From NCBI GenBank assembly GCA_964036275.1, contig OZ038440.1:9337690-9401689 (forward strand): 64,000 bases of DNA. Reading direction: 5' to 3'. Positions within the stretch are counted from its first letter, which is position 1. Each line of letters starts with the position of its first letter. Both the position numbers and the translations under genes were made by a program. The notes below the pieces were generated by a model that was given only the letters and a program-made list of their open reading frames with translations, was not told the DNA's origin and made no database searches. Positions 59,846 through 64,000 of this stretch are shown here, piece after piece. Source of the DNA: Litoditis marina. Taxonomy: Eukaryota > Nematoda > Chromadorea > Rhabditida > Rhabditidae.

Positions 59846-60643
59846 TTCGCAAACTCCCCGAAAAGACACTACTGAAAATAAATCAAAAATTGTACAGTAG
59901 GACGACAGAAGCAATAAAACAATGTACGCATCTTAACAATGTCTTACTGACTGTAGCTAGCCAATCGCAAAAACCCAGACGAAAACTCTTTCAAGTGCGC
60001 TTATTCTAACGGGTATGAGCTTAGTATGTTTCCAATTTTTAGAAAGTAACTGTGAAGTGCTGGAAAGCGTGGGATAGTTATCCCAAAAGTGGATATGGAA
60101 AACTGTGAAAAATGTGAAAACTGTGTCGAGTCCTCGCTATCATATTTTTGAAAATCGAACTATTTTTGGATCACTGTCCTACGAGAACGATTTCGACCAC
60201 TTCGAAGCTACTTTTATTAGGATTGAAATAAGCGGAGTCTGTAAGGTGTTCAAATAAGCTTCTAGATAAACGACTACCAAATAGCTAGAAAAAACTGGCG
60301 ATAATGTGTGATGCATTGCTAACAAGTCTTCTAATTTACGCTTACCGCTCTGATTGCATACATTCATAAATCATACTGTAATTGGGGAAAAATAATGAAA
60401 AAAACCGATCAGAGTTTATAACATCAAATAAATTTTCGTATACTCAGAATTGTTGACCGTTTTTGTATGGTTTGGTAATCCATTTCATCAAATTGAAACT
60501 GAAATGAAAAGCAGTTAGTTTGATATCTTAGGAGACGACTGCAATCTACTATAGTTCTAGTAACTGCAGCCTACTCTCATTAAGTTTCTGCAAATTATAA
60601 AGTTGATCTCGAGTTAACGTCCGCGCCAACTAAAGTCTTTTCC

Positions 60644-60845
60644 ATTCCTACTGAGACTCCTACAGTAGGATTTCGGAACTTTCAAGCCGTTTTTCTCACT
60701 TATTTTTGATCGGAGAAGTTGAGGATTTCTGTACCTCATTCTCCTTCTCAGGTAAAGTAAATATACGTTTTCTAGGAACTTCATTTGCAGCTTCACAGCT
60801 ACCTTCGGAAAATTTGTAAGGTTACTTAGGAGTCTCAGTAGGAAT
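60644..60845. mobile_element. MITE with ATTCCTACTGAGACTCCTAC ends, copy 2
   Basis: A second copy of the element at 46776-46984, with matching ends and interior phrases (ACCTCATTCTCCTTCTCAGG; TGATCGGAGAAGTTGAGGA). Confidence 0.85.
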
Positions 60846-61188
60846 GGTGTGAACTATACTAGTGCGAGTACAGAGCACTCGAGAAAAACTGATTATTCAG
60901 GAATAGTCAGGGATATTCTGAGAAATGTTATGGGTAGCTATATAAACGATTATTGGTTCGCGCACGCTATACATCCATAGAGCTGATTTGAATTCGTTTG
61001 ATTTATGCAACTAAAAACAAAAGTAGCGTGACAAAGAAAAAATAATAACAAAAAAACATATTCTCGATACTAATTGTTTCTGAAAAGTATAAAACTGTTT
61101 GCATGACTTAAGCAGATCGGATTATTTCTGAACGCTTCGTTGTGCTTCACAATCAAATCCATACTATTTTTACATCACACTGTTGTAG

Positions 61189-61361
61189 GAATTGTGGGAT
61201 TTCAATGTCCCCCTCGCCCGTTTGATGAAAGGAATTCAGGAGTTCAAAACTCAAATACTTTATTTTTAGCTGTGAACGGTTATGTTCACAACCGGATATG
61301 TAGTTCCGGATATGTACCTAATGATGCAATGGTAGCTTTGTGTTTTACTCTGTGGAGATGA
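61189..61361 (+). pseudogene. sushi/CCP-like fragment
   Basis: After a TTGTAG acceptor the frame reads GIVGFQCPPRPF, then FLAVNGYVHNRICSSGYVPN, then ALCFTLWR and a stop. The Cys-Pro start, the C..GY pattern and the final C...W loosely follow a sushi (CCP) domain. It is isolated and may be a decayed exon or chance. Confidence 0.2.
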
Positions 61362-61957
61362 ACTCCTAGTTATGTTCGCGTACATTATACTGCTATTTTC
61401 CATCGCTACGTCAATGGTTGTAACGTGCTGTTTTCTGTTATTTATTTGAGTGAGAACACCGCGATACAACAAAACAGTTATTTTGCGTCGATGTTGTAGA
61501 ATACAGTCAAAAACAACATCTACAAGTCCCGGCTTCATTGTCTACATATCAAAAGGTGTTGTAATCGTCCAAGAGCGGGTGAAACAGAGCACAGTGCACT
61601 AAAAAAAACTAAATTTGTATTAATAAAAAACCAGTGTAAAATAGATATGATCAGGTTTCAAGGTAGACACATTCTCGAGATGAATAAAAATATAATTATG
61701 TAAATAGTATTTTGGTGGCAGATGTTATGCGTAATCGGTGGGAGAGTGTGTGAAGGACATGATGAATCAGGACTGCCTGATTTTCATGAATAACAGAGAA
61801 CTCTCGTTGAACTCCTTTCATGAAGTACCTCTTGAATAGGCCACTTCTAGGTTGATGTCATTCATCCAATCACGTTATATTCATAGAGATGTATTTGCCG
61901 GCACAGCCGTTTCTTCGAGCTACTAGGTGTTCTGAATTGAAATGAGGGTTTCGAGGA

Positions 61958-62259
61958 GGCCAATTCACTGAAGAATCGGGTTCTTTCCGATCCGAACCGC
62001 GAACCGGTCACTGGAGAACAGAACCGAATCGACTGAACCAGATAGTATACAAGGTAAAATGAGTGGAGTCCACTTATTTTACCTTGTATACGATTTGTTT
62101 GTCTAAATCATGACTGATGGCGGTACGGTTCAAACCTTTCACTGGAGAACCGGTCGGTTTGGAATGTTGGTTCAGTCGGTTTCTTTGGTCCCGTTCGGCT
62201 CTTCAGTGACCGGTTCGCGGGTCGGTTCGGGAAGCACCCGGTTTTCTAGTGAATTCGCC
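61958..62259. mobile_element. 302-base nested-palindrome MITE, copy 2
   Basis: It has the same ends and the same total length as 11125-11426, with diverged interior. Its right end overlaps the start of the coding-like segment at 62250. Confidence 0.85.
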
Positions 62260-62421
62260 GGTTTCAAGCCGATTATAGAGAAGAAGGTGTTCATTGGAAC
62301 TGATTTATGTAAGTTATGGAGAGCCAGAAAGCGAAAAAAGCCAAAATTTAGTTCGCTACCGGCTTACGTGGACAGAATCATTAAAAAGGGAGAAAACTGG
62401 GAGATTCTGAAGTTCAGCTGA
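62250..62421 (+). CDS. candidate terminal exon of unknown gene
   Basis: Following TTTTCTAG at the right end of a MITE, the frame reads EFAGFKPIIEKKVFIGTDLC, KLWRARKRKKPKFSSLPAYV, DRIIKKGENWEILKFS and a stop, with AATAAA at 62448-62453. The basic, non-repetitive sequence and the poly(A) signal look like a real 3' exon. No family is recognised and upstream exons are missing. Confidence 0.3.
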
Positions 62422-63384
62422 AACAGTCTTGCTCTCCTTTGAGAACAAATAAAGGTTTGATTGATTGTGCGGGTTAGGTATCTTAGATCACAACGGAACT
62501 AACTCTGGCAACCCAATGATAGTTGCATGTAGTTCGGTTCAGGACCAAACAAGTTATGGCTAACATAACTAATCAACTTGTTATGTTTTAGGACCAAATC
62601 TTTCTCGAAGTACAGACGTTTTCTTTTCTTCAGCTTGAACGTACAGAGAATGGAAAACGTGACTCACGTTAGCTATCCTACGTGAAGAACGAGAAAAAAC
62701 AAGATTGACGAAAAACAAGTATACGCGAAATACGCGTCTAGTTGCTTTTGGAAGCTCATCAGTCATTTCTCAGTCGGTTCTCGTCATGGTAGCGTCTTTG
62801 CCAAATGCTACAATTTCCGCTTTTCTCAACACCACCAGGTTGTCAGTTTTGCTCGTTTCCACAGTACGTGTCCCTAGTACGGGTCTTTGAAAATGAATGT
62901 ATCGTGTGAGTTTGTAGTATTCGAACTCTCCCGGCTAGGTTCTGCAAGAGTTGCTCAGCAACTCTGCGCGTACCGGGAAACCGTTTTGGTTTTTTACGTA
63001 GTCGTGATTTGGCACTCTAATTTGTCACTGAATTGAACCGAAAACCTTCAGTGGAAAAGAGAGCCGAACGCAGTTTCGCAACTGTGAACGATTCTGTGTG
63101 AGTGTATTATGAAGAAAGTAGATTGTCATGAACCGCAAATTCTAACTACTTCTGACCTTTCAAAAAGGACCACAACTGTGCTTTTTTTTTTACTTATGTA
63201 GATATAGGTATAGCACCTTTTCATCGCCGAAAACTAGGGTAGAGTGGATAAAACTGAGATATAGAGAAGAATTATCGAGTTATCGTTTAGTCTTTCTTCT
63301 TTGACCTGAACAGGCGCCCTGAAGATAATATTATTTTTTGCTGTGATGATGGCTTGTTTAAGGTTCATCCTCACATTGTTCCAG
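62422..63384. other. gap without a clear gene
   Basis: A short coding-like segment near 62773-62840 (MVASLPNATISAFLNTT) sits between an acceptor and a weak donor, and might be an upstream exon of the membrane protein that follows. Nothing else is supported. Confidence 0.35.
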
Positions 63385-63942
63385 TGTTGCATCGACTACA
63401 AACGTGGTAGTGGTATCATCCACTCAAGCAGTAGAAGCGGCTTCAAAGTTATCTCTCTTCTGGTTCGGCGATTATAGCTCCTACTATGGTGGGTTACCTT
63501 CTATAGAAACTTTATGTGAGAATCTTAGATCCACGGTCAACATAAAACTTCCAGCTGATGATTCAGAATTCCCCGTTCTCGAAATAACCTCTATAAAAAA
63601 TGATCCCCGTGAAACCTTGTGGCATTCCAGCTCTATGAGAAAATAACGTGGTTATTCTAAATTCGTCTAATGTACTCGAAGATTCTAATTGTGCAAATGC
63701 TTTTTGATATTCCAGCATTCAAAAACCAATCCGTACAAGTTCTTATTTTTTGCTGGATAGTTTTCATGCTCATTATCTTTGCCTTGGGATTTGGGAGTGC
63801 CTTCGCCATTCGCAACTATTACAAGTTGGTCAAAGTTTGTTCAATTAATGTGTTGGAGAACATGCGTAGATTAGTTTACTTAATGAATCGTCTGATCAAC
63901 TCTTGTCACAGGAAATTTGAACAGAACAACCAAATCAACTAA
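63385..63942 (+). CDS. C-terminal part of an unidentified single-pass membrane protein
   Basis: Exon 63385-63608 reads VASTTNVVVVSSTQAVEAAS, FWFGDYSSYYGGLPSIETLC and on to ITSIKNDP. It joins in phase through an intron ending GATATTCCAG to an exon at 63716 with a strong membrane helix (VQVLIFCWIVFMLIIFALGF) and AIRNYYKL. The tail is either read through to the stop at 63942 (ending RKFEQNNQIN) or spliced at 63829. The upstream part is not resolved: an in-frame stop precedes this exon. No family is recognised. Confidence 0.4.
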
Positions 63943-64000
63943 AGTGTTAAAAGTGTCCCATCCGAAATATTGTTGCGGTGCCCCGTACCTTCAGGAGAGA

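Overview
The window reads as nuclear DNA of a rhabditid nematode, most likely a Caenorhabditis or close relative. It is AT-rich, with many short introns ending in TTTTCAG, splice-leader-type acceptors just upstream of several start codons, Ly6-type and serpentine-receptor genes, and dense MITE-like palindromes in introns and gaps. Nothing looks bacterial: there are no operons with ribosome binding sites, no CRISPR array and no insertion sequence. I rebuilt the genes exon by exon from conserved protein sequence, splice signals and matching intron phases. No database search was run.

Layout. 1-3933 (-): ZIP9-type zinc transporter, C-terminus off the left edge. 4599-5185 (+): mitochondrial ribosomal protein L33. 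5443-10333 (+): SRP-receptor beta subunit; its poly(A) signal and splice-acceptor spacing from L33 suggest a two-gene operon. 10334-15701: repeat-rich gap with one orphan MAPEG-like exon. 15702-16548 (+): calcitonin/DH31-type neuropeptide precursor. 16744-17293 (-): two exons of an unidentified membrane protein. 17327-18179 (+): small Ly6-like GPI-type protein. 18321-20576 (-): CEP104-like jelly-roll gene interrupted by an in-frame TGA, followed by exons ending in a zinc ribbon. 22607-28178 (+): mitochondrial elongation factor Ts. 28179-35883: mostly gap, with weak candidate genes at 29244 (-), 32057 (+) and 33555 (+).

35884-42480 (+): secreted Cys-rich, acidic, GPI-anchored protein resembling the chondroitin-proteoglycan-4 family. 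43011-49182 (-): complete 14-exon asparagine synthetase. 49385-51149: microsatellite, a CACGTG-rich tandem array and a TTTCGAG minisatellite element. 52042-52240 (-): orphan receptor-like first exon. 53753-59845 (-): complete 9-exon, 340-residue chemoreceptor of the Sra superfamily (Sre-like), with three large repeats in its introns. 60000-64000: weak fragments, including a sushi-like piece, an exon that may use a MITE-derived splice acceptor, and the end of a single-pass membrane protein.

The genes do not form one pathway. L33, EF-Ts and SRP-receptor beta belong to organelle translation and protein targeting; zinc transport and asparagine synthesis are housekeeping; the neuropeptide, chemoreceptor, Ly6-like and CEP104-like genes fit neurons or cilia. 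The most unusual items are the interrupted CEP104-like gene, a tandemly repeated 5' splice site in the asparagine synthetase gene, two long equal-arm hairpins, and a terminal-inverted-repeat element carrying an expanded minisatellite in opposite orientations.
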